This document shows positions 11,600-23,760 of a DNA stretch of 64,000 nt, one piece after another. Under the pieces are notes generated by a model. That model saw only the letters and a program-made list of their open reading frames with translations, was not told the DNA's origin and did not search any database. Source of the stretch: Ovis canadensis (lineage: Eukaryota; Chordata; Mammalia; Artiodactyla; Bovidae). The position numbers were made by a program, and so were the translations under genes. The stretch's first letter is position 1. Every line of letters starts with the position of its first letter. The stretch covers positions 87,373,501-87,437,500 of the forward strand of contig NC_091251.1 of the NCBI RefSeq assembly GCF_042477335.2, written 5' to 3'.

Positions 11600-12636
11600 A
11601 TCATCCATGTAGAAGCTGAAGGGCCACTCTTAAGGTTTTGTGGCTAAAGAGTAAACACTGTAACAACTTTTCTTCTCCTCTCCAGGAACAAAGAACTTAG
11701 ACTAGAAGTTCTGCAGGAGAAAGAAAGCAATTACTATCTCAACATGAAGGCCCAGAATATTCAACTATTCCACTGAGAAGATCTGGACAAAGTCCCAGCC
11801 TTGAAATAAGGACACTGACTGCAGTCAAGTTCCACCACAAATTCAGGGATTTTGGACAAACCCTTGTATGTTTCCTTGACTGTTCCCTGTTTTGTCACAT
11901 GGTCATTGCAGAATAAAATGAAGTGACACACTTAACAAAGGCCTCCTGAAAACTAAGTGAACCATATATCATGTGTGGTCATCATCTTGTTCTGGCTGAT
12001 CTTAGTTCACATTCCCTTTGCTGCCGCCAGTGAGCTTTGTCTAAACAAGGATCTGATCAGGTCTCTCCTCTGCTCAAAACGTTTATTGATTTCAACTTGA
12101 ACTTTCAATGGTTCAACTTCCTCACACACTAAACTCATGCCATGTTTAGGGTCACATATCTAGCCCATTCGTGGACTGTGGTCTATACTCCAGGCACAGA
12201 GAACTACTGCTCTTCTCCTAATCTGACCACACTCGATTGCACGCCTCTGACAGGCTGTGAGCTAGAGTCCTACCCGAGCCCATTCTCCCTTCTTCCATCA
12301 GGAAAACCCCAGACACCCTCCAGCCTGAATCAGACTCTTCCCCAGTGGGGCTATTTCTCAGGCGTCCTATAGAATCACTGTTTGCAAGTCCTTTCCCCAC
12401 CAGACCAGTGAGTCTCCACTGGACACCTTTTTATGTCCTCAGGATATGACAGGGTAATGCATACAATAGGTATCCAACATCTGCTCTTTCTAAATATTTC
12501 TCAGGTGGCTCTCTCAGGCCTTTCAAGCTCTAAGGCTCTATGACTTACGGCTTGGAGTCAGTATTATGAAAGGCCTTTTCTAACTCTTTCACCCTGAAGG
12601 AAATATTCATGAAGGTGAAACTGACTGAACACTCCT
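11600..12636. other. Unique sequence, no gene recognised
   Basis: Open frames near 12142-12400 have no recognisable protein features. Confidence 0.5.
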
Positions 12637-12644
12637 AAGGGGCT

Positions 12645-13973
12645 TCAACAGACCTGAGAACTCCCAGATGTTCAAGCTGGATTTAGACAGGCAAAGGAAC
12701 TAGAGATCAAATTGCCAACACCTGTTGGATCATAGAAAAGGCAAAAGAATTCCAGAAAAGCATCTGCTTCATTGACTACACTAAAGCCTTTGACTGTGTG
12801 GGTCACAACAAAGTGTGGAAAATTCTTCAAGAGATGGGAATACCAGACCACCTTGCTGCCTCCTGAGAAATCTGTATGCATGTCAAGAAGCAACAGTTAG
12901 AATCGGACATGGAACAATGAACTGGTTCCAAATTGGGAAAGGAGTAGGTCAAGGCTATATATTGTCACCCTGCTTATTTAACTTCTATGCAGAGTACATC
13001 ATGCAAAATGCTGGACTGGATGAAGCACAAGCTGGAATCAAAATTGCTGTGAGAAATATCAATAACCTCCGATATGCAGATGATACCACCCTTATGGCAG
13101 AAAGCAAAGAGGAACTAAAGTGCCTCTTGATGAAGGTGAAAGAGAAGAGTGAAAAAGCTGGCTTAACATTCAAAAAATGAAGATCATGGCATCCAATTCC
13201 ATCACTTCATGGCAAATAGATGGGGAAACAATGGAAACAGTGAGAGACTTTATTTTCTTGGGCTCCAAAATCCCTGCAGATGGTGACTGCAGCCATGGAA
13301 TTAAAAGACACTTGCTCCTTGGAAGAAAAGCTATGACCAACCTAGACAGCATATTAAAAAGCAGAGACGTTACTTTGTCAACAAAGGTCCATCTAGTCAA
13401 AGCTATGGTTATTCCAGTAGTCATATATGGATATGAGAGTTGGACCATAAGGAACCCTGAGCACAAAATTGATGCTTTTGCACTATGGTGTTGGAGAAGA
13501 TTCTTGAGAGTCCTATGGACAGCAAGGAGATCAAATCAGTCAATCCTAAAGGAAATTAGTCCTGAATATTCATTGGAAGGACTGATGCTGAAACTGAAGC
13601 TCCAAAACTTTGGCCACCTGATGCGAAGCACCAATTCATTAAAAAAACACCCCAATGATGGGGAGGGAGGTTAGGGAGGGAGGAGACATGGGTGTACCTA
13701 TGGCTGATTCTTATTGATGTCTGACCGAAAACCGCAAAATTCTGTAAAGCAATTATCCTTCAATTAAGAAAAAAGAGACCCTGATGCTGGGAAAGATTGA
13801 CGGCTGGAGGAGAAGAGGAGGACGGAGGATGAGACAGTCAGAGGGCATCACCAAATCAATGGACATGAGCTTGAGCAAGCTCCAGGAGATGGTAAAGGAC
13901 AGGGAAGCCTGGTGTGCTGCAGTCCATGGGGTCGAAAAAGAGTCGGACATGACTGAGCAACTTAACAACAACA
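12645..13973 (+). mobile_element. BovB LINE fragment (copy 1), 5'-truncated
   Basis: The 3' part of an RTE-type LINE. Frames encode the reverse transcriptase core (IDYTKAFD segment near 12771) and the catalytic YADD motif at 13073-13084, then the C-terminal region. A short direct repeat AAGGGGCT (12637-12644 and 13974-13981) fits a target-site duplication. Several frameshifts and stops break the frame, and an L1-like tail is inserted at about 13664-13767. Inactive. Confidence 0.9.
13664..13767 (+). mobile_element. Short L1-type 3' tail inserted in BovB copy 1
   Basis: About 100 bases of LINE 3'-UTR-like sequence ending in an A-rich tail interrupt BovB. The BovB sequence on both sides (around 13643-13663 and 13769-13790) is a diverged duplicate of about 20 bases, as expected for a target-site duplication. 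This places the insertion after BovB. Confidence 0.6.
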
Positions 13974-13984
13974 AAGGGGCTGCT

Positions 13985-16645
13985 GGAAACAGGCCGGAAG
14001 TGAGCAGAGGGACAGAACGAAGCTAGAAATCTCTTTCTGGTCCTCGTAAGTTATGTCTTCAAGGCATGCTTCATTTTGAGGTGCTTTGAATTCTCAAGTG
14101 AGCCACACCCATATTTACATCTGGTATAAATGGAAATGATTTTCAACCTATTTTCAGGATTATCCAAGTTTCTCCTTTTCAAGATGGAGGAAACTCTTGA
14201 GCTGAACATAATTCAAAGCAATTATTGTTCTTTAGCTGTCAAGGTGCCCTGTTATTCTTTTCATAAATATCCTGGATGATCTGAGCCCAGTTCATCACAA
14301 AGTCTTTTTTTTTTCCTTTAGCCCTGTACCTTTTCAGTTGCTAAATTTACAGCATTCAAATGAAGAGAAGAAAGGAAGCCCCACTTTTGCCCCCACTGCT
14401 AACATGATATGTGTCTGGGTTTTAATTGCCCTTGTAATTATACCCTTGGCCAGGTCTGCACAGGTATAATGCAGAAATTAAACATTATGGCAAAGCCTGA
14501 AAAGGCCTCACTGAGGTAGGAGGACACGACAGCTTTGTAATATCTCTAGTTACCAGGAAAAGGCAAAAGAAAAATGAAAAGGAGGCCTGGGAATGGCATA
14601 AGCTAGCTAGATAACAATCCACTGAGAAGGCATTTCTGTCTATGACCCCCTCTAAGACTGTGAGCTGGAAGGCTCGGAATCCCCTGGTGGTTTGATAGTC
14701 AGCTAAGGCTGGATGAAAATGGAAGAAGGTGGAGTGCCTGGCTTGTGAGTTAAGAAATAAGCACAGCAACAAAGGGAAACGCGCTATGACATTTTCTAAA
14801 TATTTACCAAGGGGAGTTGACAATTCAGTGAGTGCAGCCAGACCTGAGAGTGAATTCTCCTGACTGCCTCCTACACCTTCCCTCAATCACCATCTCCATC
14901 TCTGAAACCAGGTAACCTTCCCCTCTGGGGGTGTTAGAGGGAAAGCTGCCTCTCTGTGATAAACGCAGCAAATGCTACATGATGATTCGGGCACACAGAC
15001 CACCGCATTTACTCTTTCTCCCCAGGTGTCTTATCTAAAGCAGAGGAGTAACTGAACAGCTGTTAAAAAAAAAAAACTAAGTCGATACAAACTACTTTTA
15101 AGATAAAATATTTCTTTCCATGGTAATTTGCAACTAGTCATATCCATATGATTTCAGCACCCAGCATCCATGAATTCCCTGCCAGTCCTCATTCCAAAAC
15201 TAAATTTCTCATCAGCCCACACAGCAGAGTTACTTTCATTCTTGATCCTCCCAAGTCAATTGATAAATGTTAATCTGCAGGTCAAGGTTATTTTAAAAAT
15301 TATGAAGAAATGTACTTTATATCACTCTAAACTTCCTGCTGGTCACGTTTTCTACCATTTCAGGTCTTGAACAGAGAGCATAATTTTGTGTTTGATTTTG
15401 AAATTTGGAAAAACATACTTCAAGAGCAATTTAGTGACTGGGTTTAGATTAAAACAGGTATTTGACAGTCTCAATAACTCTCTAAAGTCTTTTCCTTCTC
15501 CACTGCTCCAGAAATGCTACATAATTATTTGTCTTAAAATCTGTATCGACTCAAGATATTAATACCTATTGTGCAAAACCGCATACATCTGTATACCTAA
15601 CAGGCAATGGGGAGGTTATAGAGCAGTTTGGAGTTGAATGCCCCTTCATGTCTTCTATCCTATCTCTAATACCTTTTAAAGATTTTACTAGGATGGAAGT
15701 ATTGGACATGAAAATATACCCTCTCACAATCTCTCTCAGAGGAAAGAAAACGGCAGTGGTTTAATATTAGGCAGAACTTCAAGAAATAAACCCAATACTG
15801 GCCTTGAGAGGGAGAAAGGAAAGAAGCAGGCTAAAATGATAAGAAGCAGGCAAGATCCGTACCACCGCTGCACAGGAATCATCAGGTGCGTTACTGGTGG
15901 GCCTCACCTGTAAGCAAACAGCTACACAAATGGAAGGCTAGACTCAGTGACCTCCAAGGTCCCTTCCCAGTCCAACAGCGTTGCCTCATGAATTTTTTAT
16001 AATTATCTTCTGTCCTATCACCCTGTCCCCATGAATCATCAAGCCCTCCTGGCCACGTCCACGACTGAAAGGAAAATCTGTTTTCAAAAAAAACCCATGC
16101 TTCGACTACTGCCAAAATTACAGTTCTGTCCTTGAAACAATGACAGGCACATAATGGGCATGGCTAAATACCTCTGAGCAAGTGAGTCTCCCATACCTTC
16201 AGCAATTTTTACAACAGGATGTAAATAGCTTATTTTAACATTGATACCTGCTCTTCCTCAAAGTGTTGACTGATATTCATGATTATTTTCTTCCTGCAAA
16301 ACAGATCTTCTGGAAAGTGTGAGAGAAATAACCCATGTGATTTGAAAGTGAATCCTGGGGGCTTTGCAGGTTTGGTTCAGAATAGCAGGCTTCATCCTGC
16401 TAGGGTTGGAGGATCTCCTGTGGAGGACAAGTCAGTGGTGGCTTGCCACAGGGAAGGGGGCACTGGTGGGAACAGTCCAGGAGGTAGCCCGTCCCTTCAG
16501 CAATACTTTTTAAGCTTCTCTGATATATGCAGAATTATCACCCAAGGTCTGGGGAGTGAAAGACTGTGAAGCTAAGAGACAACCCTATACCAGCTCTTTC
16601 CACCTTATACTTCTATATCCACTGCTGACTGCCAAACCTCAAAAA
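13985..16645. other. Unique sequence, no gene recognised
   Basis: About 2.7 kb without identifiable genes or young repeats; only short homopolymer runs are seen (A12 near 15066). Confidence 0.5.
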
Positions 16646-16649
16646 GAAG

Positions 16650-16820
16650 GTTGACCAGCTGAGTCTGAATCCTAGCCCCACCACTCATCAGCTGTATGAT
16701 GTGAGGCAAACTATTTAATCTCCTTAAACCTGTTTCCTCACTTGTAAAATGCTGATAATATGAGCTACCTCACAGAATGACAACTGAGTAGGATAATATA
16801 AAGAAAAGTCTGAGCGTTCA
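16650..16820 (+). mobile_element. MIR SINE
   Basis: MIR core: 'tgaatcctagccccaccac', 'tgaggcaaactatttaatc', 'tttcctcacttgtaaaatg'. Confidence 0.78.
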
Positions 16821-16829
16821 TTTACTCAT

Positions 16830-18390
16830 TCTCTCATTTATTCAGCAAAGATTAACTGAGTGTCCACCACAGCCAGGTACTGGGTTAGGCACTGGTTTGG
16901 TATGTAAAAAACAGAAAAAAAAAAAAAAAGTCCATTACTTTTATTTACTAAAAACAGCCTGTGTCCAGAACTGTGGCAGATTCGTCAGATTTTTAATTTA
17001 GTTCAACACTTTCATTCACAGCTAGTTTGCCTAAAACAGTCATTTTTAATTAGTCATATAGGATCCCAGGTGTGAGTCTGCCTCCGGTCAACCTTTACCT
17101 ACCCTGAAGCTAACCATCTAGCAGGTGTTCTGCTAAAAGACGCCTTCAGAACATTTGGAGGAAGCAATGACCAGAGCAAAAGGTGGTATTCCAGCTCTTA
17201 GCAGAGCAAGCCACTCAGGAAAACTTGATACGCCTGTGCACCCAGGCCCGTCCTGGATGCCTGAAAGGTTTGGGGTGCTTTCAATTCCACAAGCGGACTG
17301 AGTCTTCCGAGAATTGGGATTAACAGGACTGGCTCATCCCCAGTCATTGTGACTGGACCACCTATAAAGCTAAGGGCAAGAGCTAAGGGGCGCTGGTGTC
17401 TAAAGGCCACCTTTTTTTAGTGTAGGGCTGATGTCTTTCAGCTATACTTAACTTCAGGGTTTGATAAAGTTCTGTGTAAATAACCCACCGCTGAGAAGTC
17501 AGGTGGTCTCAAGGCTGGTGGGCTTTTCTTCAATGTGAGCTTAATATTTCTTTTTCTAATTAGCCCATAGCCTTTGGGCAAGTACAAGCCTAGCTGTGCT
17601 GGGTACTGAGCATTCAGTACTCTTAAATATTTTGCATTTACAGAAAAAAAAAAAAAGAGTTGCCCAAGACATTCTGGAACCCAGGTCTCCTAGCAAAAGA
17701 GTTAAAGTCTGAAACTGGAATAGGAAATGACCTGCTCTAGGTCATATCAGAGGATATGAGGGTGATCAAAGAGGGGATTCTAGAATAAAATTTGGTACCA
17801 TCTGTGAAACTAAGAATCGGGTAGCAAATAGTATATAGGTGCCTAAAATTTTTGATTTTCAGACTCCTCTCATTCAAGAGCCACCTGAATCATTTCCCTT
17901 AGGAACTGAAGTATATAGATCGTGACTAACTCACCCCTGTGGGTCTTGCACGGCTGCCGCCTACCTAGAAGTGACAGCCTAGACTCGAGGCACAGGAGTT
18001 CTGGGTGCAAAAATACTGTCACTAGATACCCACCACTACCACCCCCATCTGAAGCATCTAAGAAGCTAAACTATGGCTTCTTTTCATTTTCCTTCAGCGT
18101 GTTATTATTAACTCCTGGCGCCTCTAATTGCTCACTGAAAACAGTGGTTTGGATATTAATAGGCTGAAAATCAAGAACCCTACCTGGGGCTCGTCACGGA
18201 AACGATACTCAAGCCCGCCACTACTTCCCCACCCTTGGAAGTCTGGGCGAGTTGGTGGAAGTTGGGGATTGTCTTAACGCTATTAATTTCTTCCTCTTTC
18301 TGCTGTTTCTCAGGGCCAAGTTGTTGGAGAAAGAGAAACTGGTGAGGCGGGTGACTGTAGTATGTAGCAGCTTGGAGGAGTGGAACTCTT
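16830..18390. other. Unique sequence leading to the CpG island
   Basis: Contains two A-runs (near 16915 and 17643) but no recognised element. GC content climbs after about 18,200. Confidence 0.5.
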
Positions 18391-19010
18391 TAGGAGTGGA
18401 AGGGTAAGGGTCCTTGGAGGATAGTTTGGGGCACGCTGAGCTCCTCTCCTTGGGGCTGCACCCGGCCACTCCGCTTCGTTCCCCGGGCCCTTCCGCTGCC
18501 CTTCTCTCCCAGCCTGAGCGCGGAGCTGCCAGCAGCGCGCAGACAAGTTCCCCAGAAGGGAATCTGAGCAGCCCCAGGGCTGAGAAACCCAGCAGAGAGG
18601 GGAATGGGGAGGTCGGACAGGCTAAAGGCAGAACCCTCTTCGTCCCCATGCCAAGGTTCTGGGGGAAGCAGCCCCGGGACCAGAACACGCATCCCGCTCA
18701 CTGCCCTCCCAGCGCCCCCGGGCGATGCTCCAGGATCCAGCTCTCCAAAGCAAGCGCCCAGCTCGCTAAGCGCCTCCGAAACCCACGCGGATTCCCGCGC
18801 CCCGGGGCGATCTCTGCCGCAGCCGCCAGGGCCTCCCGCGGGCTCTACGCCCGGCACCCAGGGCTGGGCCCCCACCCGGTCCCCTGGGCGCCGTGCGTCA
18901 CGCGCCCCCTGGGCCCAGCGCCTCCTCTGCGCTCGCGCCGCGCGCCCCAGCCTCGCGCATCCTCACCCGCACCCAGCTCCCTCCGGCCGCGGGGCCCTCC
19001 CGGGACTCAC

Positions 19011-19125
19011 CTGCGCTGGGGCTGTAGCGGCGGCCACCCCGAGCCCGGGGGCGGCAGTGGCGGCGGCGCAGGGGGAGGAGGGCAGCGCGGGGCTCCTGGC
19101 ACAGCGGCCGCCGGGCGCCTGGTGC
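19011..19125 (-). other. SPTB: Inferred non-coding first exon of SPTB
   Basis: On the minus strand a consensus donor reads GCGCAG|GTGAGT, with the exon's last base at 19011 and the intron starting at 19010. Counting about 25-30 bases from the TATA-like box puts the transcription start near 19125, giving an exon of roughly 115 nt. No ATG-led reading frame in it resembles spectrin, as expected if translation starts in exon 2. The 5' boundary is an estimate. Another gene using this island cannot be excluded. Confidence 0.45.
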
Positions 19126-19300
19126 TGCCGAGCCGCGGACCCGCCCAGAGATATAAATAACATTATCTGAGGAGGGACATTCCTGCCGGGGGACATCGCT
19201 GCTGCCGGGACCAGATAGTCCCGCGGCGGGGGCGGAGAGGCGGGGCCGCAGCCTCCCGCAGCGCCAGGCCCAGCCCCCGCCTTCCCCACCCACTCCCGCA
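19126..19300 (-). promoter_or_regulatory. SPTB: Minus-strand TATA/GATA/CACCC promoter, inferred SPTB erythroid promoter
   Basis: Read on the minus strand, an AT-rich TATA-like box (TTATTTATAT, plus positions 19151-19160) follows an AGATAA GATA motif (19163-19168). A second WGATAR motif on the plus strand lies at 19213-19218 and a CACCC box on the plus strand at 19287-19291. I recall that the human beta-spectrin erythroid promoter depends on two GATA-1 sites and a CACCC site, which fits. The location also fits: SPTB is the divergent neighbour of CHURC1 in human, starting about 34 kb away; here the distance is about 29 kb. Gene identity is inferred from synteny and motifs only, as no SPTB coding sequence is seen. 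Confidence 0.6.
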
Positions 19301-19489
19301 CCTGCCAATCAGCCTCCGAGCCCCGGGCCACCTGCCCGGCCTCCGCCCGGCTCCCCCGGCCAGCCTCCGCCTCCCGGAGGACGGCCCGAGTCCGGGCCAC
19401 CCGAAGCCGGAGCGGTCCGCAGCGCCCCCATCGCCGCTCACCTCCCCTCACCGCGCGCTACCCCGAGCCCCCTGCAGCGGGGAAAAGAT

Positions 19490-20740
19490 TTGGCTGCAGC
19501 TCCGGCCTAATTCGTGCACCCAGAGCGGCAAGCCTGGCCAGGAAAATGAGCTCTCCAACCTTTCCCACCCCGCGTCCCCACTGTATACAGTCAGGCTTTT
19601 CAAATATGTTAAAAGACCCGCTGAGGCCGTAGGTTAGGAGAGGCGGGCGCCCGGGCAGCGCGCCCTCGCTGCGGCGGGTTGGGGAGAGACAGATTGTTCC
19701 CGGGGGCTGGTGTGTTAGAAAGCGCACTGTGGGGCAGGCTTCTCGGGGCTGGCAGTAAGAGCAGACGCTGGGAGGGCTGGCGTGGGCACTGGGCGGGAGA
19801 CCCTCGCCCCCAGCCCGAGAGCTCGGTGTCTCTGTTTGCAAACCTGGTGTGGTCTGGGCAGACCCCGCAAAGCCAGAGGGGCACAGCGCGCAGTCCCACG
19901 GTTTGCATGTTACAGGGACTGTAATCAACAGGCAAGCTGCCACCCCAGCCCACCGACATCTCCTGGCCGGCCCTGGTTTCCAGGGAGCCGAGGTTTTCTC
20001 GCTGCAAGCCTGGGTGGGGTGGGATGCTGTAGGCCTGAGAAAACACTAGAAACGCTGGTGCCAAAGAGGAAAGACAACAGCACCTCCGCTCACCTCGGGA
20101 GAGACACAGAAGTGGCAGCTTGCAAGGCTGTCCACTTTCTTGACTTTCTTACTATACAAGGTCATTGTTCAGCAAGCCTTCGTGATACACCTTTCCGCAG
20201 TTTTCATCTCTTTTCTCCATCAGCCTTGCTGGAACGGTTGCTACCCAGACAACAACCCAGGGAATCTCAGGTGTTTTGGAGATGGCAGTGGCGATGTGAA
20301 GTGCAAAGATGTAGAAAAGAGTTTTAACTTTGATGATGCCTGGTGTTCTTCACAACGGGACAGTCTTGCTACTGAGTTATTTGCTTGGGAGTATAATTAT
20401 GTTGTTTTCCAGGATTCACCAGGAAAAGGGTGTTTAAGTGCCAGATGTGAGTTCTTAGTCTATATACTGAACATATGCAAAGATACTTCACTTCCTGCTG
20501 CAGTCACACGTCTTGAGAGTGAGTATTTAGACCCTGATTTGTGCTAAGTGGGGCAAACCCCACAGATGTCACAAAGCCACACAACTCTCCAAACCCCCAT
20601 CTTGTTTTCTGGGCCCTTATTAAGCTCAATTTCCCAAGACACTCTAGTAATATAGGGAAGATAATAGAAGAATATTTGTGGTCATGCATTAGATTAGCAA
20701 TGATCCACTCTTTTCCCTTTCTGATAACATTTAAGAGTTC
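19490..20740. other. CpG-island shore and unique sequence
   Basis: GC-rich at first, falling after 20,100. Open frames here, including one at 20140-20547, match nothing I know. Confidence 0.5.
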
Positions 20741-20775
20741 ATTTGTTTTTTGTTTTTTTTTTTTAACTGAGTTAG

Positions 20776-20974
20776 ATGCAGAGGTTAAAGCGTCTGCCTG
20801 CAACGTGGGAGACCTGGGTTCGATCCCTGGGCCGGGAAGATCCCCTGGAGAAGGAAATGGCAACCCGTTCCAGTATTCTTGCCTGGAGAATCCCATGGAC
20901 GGAGGAGCTTGGTGGGCTACAGTCCACAGTCGCAAACAGTTGGACACGACTGAGCGACTTCACTTTCACTTTCA
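20776..20974 (+). mobile_element. Bov-tA SINE
   Basis: Lacks the first bases of the head, then runs from 'gcagaggttaaagcgtctg' to the TTCACTTTC end. A T12 run precedes it. Confidence 0.88.
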
Positions 20975-20979
20975 GAAAC

Positions 20980-21765
20980 AAAAAGGTCTCTTTCATTTAA
21001 AAATTAAGAACCAAATTCTGGCAAGGAACACTCAAGAAAAACAGGCCAGCTTCAAAGGCTGAGACTATCATATATCTCAAGTAGCAATCCTTGATCTATT
21101 TTTGAAAGAAAAAAATGGAGTAAATTATGTATTTATGTTTTTAAAAAGCCTTGTGTGAATAAACTTATTAAATAAATTCATGATTCCCTAGAATTGCAGC
21201 TCTGCAGCTACATAATTATATACTACTAAAACAGATAATTCCTTAGCTTTAGGTTTGTGGTTCTAAACTGAAGTTGCCCACATATATTTCTTTATAGCCC
21301 TAAAATTTATAATTTTCAACCACGAAGGAAAAATTAATATGATAAAAGCACCAAATCAGTGGACAGATTACCCTAGGATTTTACAAACCAGCCCAGCTGC
21401 TTTAGTTATCTCCACTTCAGCTGAAAGCTAAATAATTCAATACAACCTCATTTGCTTCAGAGCCTGTTATCCTGACAGCATCTCCAAATGCTTTACAGCT
21501 AATAGAGTTACAGTGAAATGATAAATTAGGACTGAGGGAGAGAGGAAGTTTAGAAGTACAGAGGAAAAGGGTATTGTCAAATGAGGGAGGGAAATGGCAG
21601 ATCCCAGGGAGTGGGAATGAGAAATTGGGCAAAGTGAAATAGGTAAGAAGGAAAATCTCATATAAGGGTTCATAACTGAAGTCATTGTTGTGGGCAGCAG
21701 GGATGAATTCTGTAGGGACTTTCTGAGAAGAGTACCTAAAACCTCCCGGAATTGTCCATCGGGGA
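20980..21765. other. Unique AT-rich sequence
   Basis: Nothing recognised. Confidence 0.5.
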
Positions 21766-21771
21766 GATGAG

Positions 21772-22326
21772 GGGCATCCCTGTTGGCTCAGAAGTAGAGA
21801 GTCTGCCTGTCAGTGCCATAGACATGGGTTCAATCCCTAATCTGGGAAGATCCAACTTGCCACAGAGCAACTAAACCCATGCACTTGTGCTCAGTTGCTA
21901 AGTAGTGTCTGACTCTTTGTGACCCCATGGAGCCCTGCAGGTTCCTCTGTCCATACTGGAGTGTGTTGCCATTTCCTCTTCCGGGGGATCTTCCCGACGC
22001 AGGGATCGAACTCAAGTCTCCAGCATTGGCAGGTGAATTCTTTACCACTGAACCACCTGGGAAGCCCCAAGTAAGCCCCCAAGTCACAACTATTGAGCCT
22101 GTGCTCTAGAGCCCTCGAGCTGCAATTCTGAGCCCTGGTGCTGCAACTACTGAAGTTCTCATGCCCTTAGAGCGCATGCTCCGCAACAAGAGACGCCACT
22201 GCAATGAGAAGGCCACACACTGCAGCCGGACAATAATAGCCCCTGCTCACCACAACTGGAGAAATGCCTGGTGCAGCAGTGAAAACCCAGCAGAGCCAAA
22301 AATAGATAAATTAATTATTTTTTTTA
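21772..22326 (+). mobile_element. Long CHR-like SINE, interrupted
   Basis: The head (21772-21880) and the body with repeated 'gcaactactgaa'-type segments and 'ccgcaacaagagacgccac' (22070-22326) belong to one long tRNA-derived SINE ending 'gagccaaaaatagataaa'. A younger Bov-tA sits between the halves. Confidence 0.8.
21885..22068 (-). mobile_element. Bov-tA SINE nested in a CHR-like SINE
   Basis: Reverse copy from 'tgctcagttgctaagtag' to 'accacctgggaagcccc'. Its position within the older SINE gives relative age. Confidence 0.88.
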
Positions 22327-22734
22327 AAGAAAAGGAAAGTTGGGAGATTGGCCCTCATCCTGGTTGGTCAAGGGGCTGCCACCCTAACCCCCTATTCCAT
22401 ATTGACATCCCACACTTCTGAGCTACCAAGCAAACTCCTAACAGGCAATCTACAGTTCCAGGGCCAGAGAGAAGGTATGCATTTGAGACAGAAGTTGTCA
22501 ACCAAGAATTGGGGCTTTTACTTATACAGGAAGAGAGGGTGAGCTCTTACAGAAATGTCGACCCAGCTCCAGCTAAAATCAGTAGGAGAAAAGAGGATAT
22601 AAGTTGGGACATTAGAGGAATCTGACACAAGAAGGAATTTTCCATTTCTGTATTCTCTGAATGTTTTACATTGAGCTTGTATTATTTGATAAACAGTTGG
22701 AGATAATAAAGAAAATAATACGTAGAGATTGGAT

Positions 22735-23760
22735 CAAGATGGTGGATTGAGCCCACACATCTACCTTCTCTTCCATCCCAAATCTCATTAAAAAAAAAAA
22801 AAAATATATATATATATGTCTTAAAGAGAATAGAAATCTAACAGCACAAGGAAATAAGAAAAAATGTGATCAATTTTCCAGAAATTCTTAGGAAATACTG
22901 AAATATAAAAGAGAGACAGGATCTGATCATTTAAGGGGATTCCAAGTAGGAGTCAAAGGATATAAGACACGGAGGGGAACCTAGGATTGAATAATTCACT
23001 GAAGAGCCTCCTCCCCTGCTGGCATTAGATATCAAATGTTTGCCTGTGGGATGAAGTTAGTGGGGCTATTGGGACCAGAGGGGCAGAGTCCAGGTATCCA
23101 CTGACCCCTGGAAGTGAGAGGGAACTTTCACTCTCTCTGGATAGCATATTGTACCCTTCCTTCACAGTTCCTGAAGAGAGGCTATGATTAACAGAACAGG
23201 CAAGCAAACTGATTCTCAAATGAAAGATGATCGGACAATCAAAATCACCAAAGATTCTGTCAGAGGAAAAGCACCAAACTCAACTAACAAAGAAGTATTA
23301 TCAGAGGAAACTAAGAAAAGGAAACAGAAGATAAATTTGAAATGATTTTAAATTTTATTCAACAAGATTTGAAAGGATATTGTATCCATGAAAAAGAATC
23401 AGTGAGAAAACATAGAAATTTAAAAAGTAGTTCCTAAAATTTAAAACCCATTAGCTGATCAGAAGAACTGATCAAGTCAAAGAGCAGATTAGTGGAAACA
23501 AATTCTCCTCAAACACAGGGCGAAAAACAGGGTGATGGGAAGTTTGGGAGAATGGTTGAAAGCCATGGAGGTGAGAGCCTCAACTCCAGTATCTGTTCAA
23601 TAGAAGTTACAAAAGAAGAGAAAAGAGAGCATAGATGAGATTGATTATAAGGAGAAAGTAGAATAAAATTTCTCAGCGTTGAAGAAAACTATGAATTTTC
23701 AGATTCCCAGTAAAAGCAGCTTAAAGCAAGATGGAGATTTTTAAACATAGTTTACAAATT
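22735..23760 (+). mobile_element. Old L1-family element, HAL1-like 5'/ORF1 region
   Basis: Begins 'tcaagatggtggattgag' and contains 'tgaaatataaaagagagac', 'ctggcattagatatc' and 'ttattcaacaagatttgaaag', which I associate with HAL1 or old L1 ORF1 regions. An A15(TA)n tract at about 22787-22817 interrupts it. Family name uncertain. Confidence 0.5.
22787..22817. repeat. A-run followed by (TA)n
   Basis: A poly(A) run continues into ATATATATATAT; probably an old tail or slippage tract. Confidence 0.75.

Larger units (their letters stand above)
1..19004 (-). other. SPTB: Inferred SPTB intron 1 (partial)
   Basis: If the donor at 19010 is used, everything to its left is transcribed leftwards as a long first intron. 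I looked for a minus-strand exon resembling the beta-spectrin N terminus (short leader, then the first calponin-homology domain) and found none, so exon 2 should lie outside the window. The stretch is otherwise repeats and unrecognised unique sequence. Confidence 0.4.
18400..19480. other. CpG island, inferred SPTB promoter region
   Basis: A sharply bounded stretch of very high GC content with many CpGs, unlike the AT-rich flanks. Both strands carry long open frames here, which is what GC-rich DNA without AT-rich stop codons gives; none has recognisable protein features. The island encloses the minus-strand promoter motifs and splice donor described separately. Confidence 0.9.

Noticed and set aside
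1..19010. Search for SPTB coding exon 2 on the minus strand
   Set aside because: No segment resembling the beta-spectrin N terminus or calponin-homology domain was found, so no SPTB coding feature is reported.
18390..19451. Long overlapping open frames on both strands (up to 248 codons)
   Set aside because: They occur in all directions in a GC-rich CpG island, where stop codons are rare, and are Pro/Ala/Gly/Arg-rich without motifs; they are compositional artefacts.
19458..20064. Two minus-strand frames of about 150-160 codons upstream of the CpG island
   Set aside because: GC-rich shore sequence; no motif and they overlap each other in different frames.
20140..20547. 135-codon plus-strand frame rich in Cys and acidic residues
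   Set aside because: It crosses the CpG shore into AT-rich DNA, matches no family I know and has no promoter or retrocopy features of its own.
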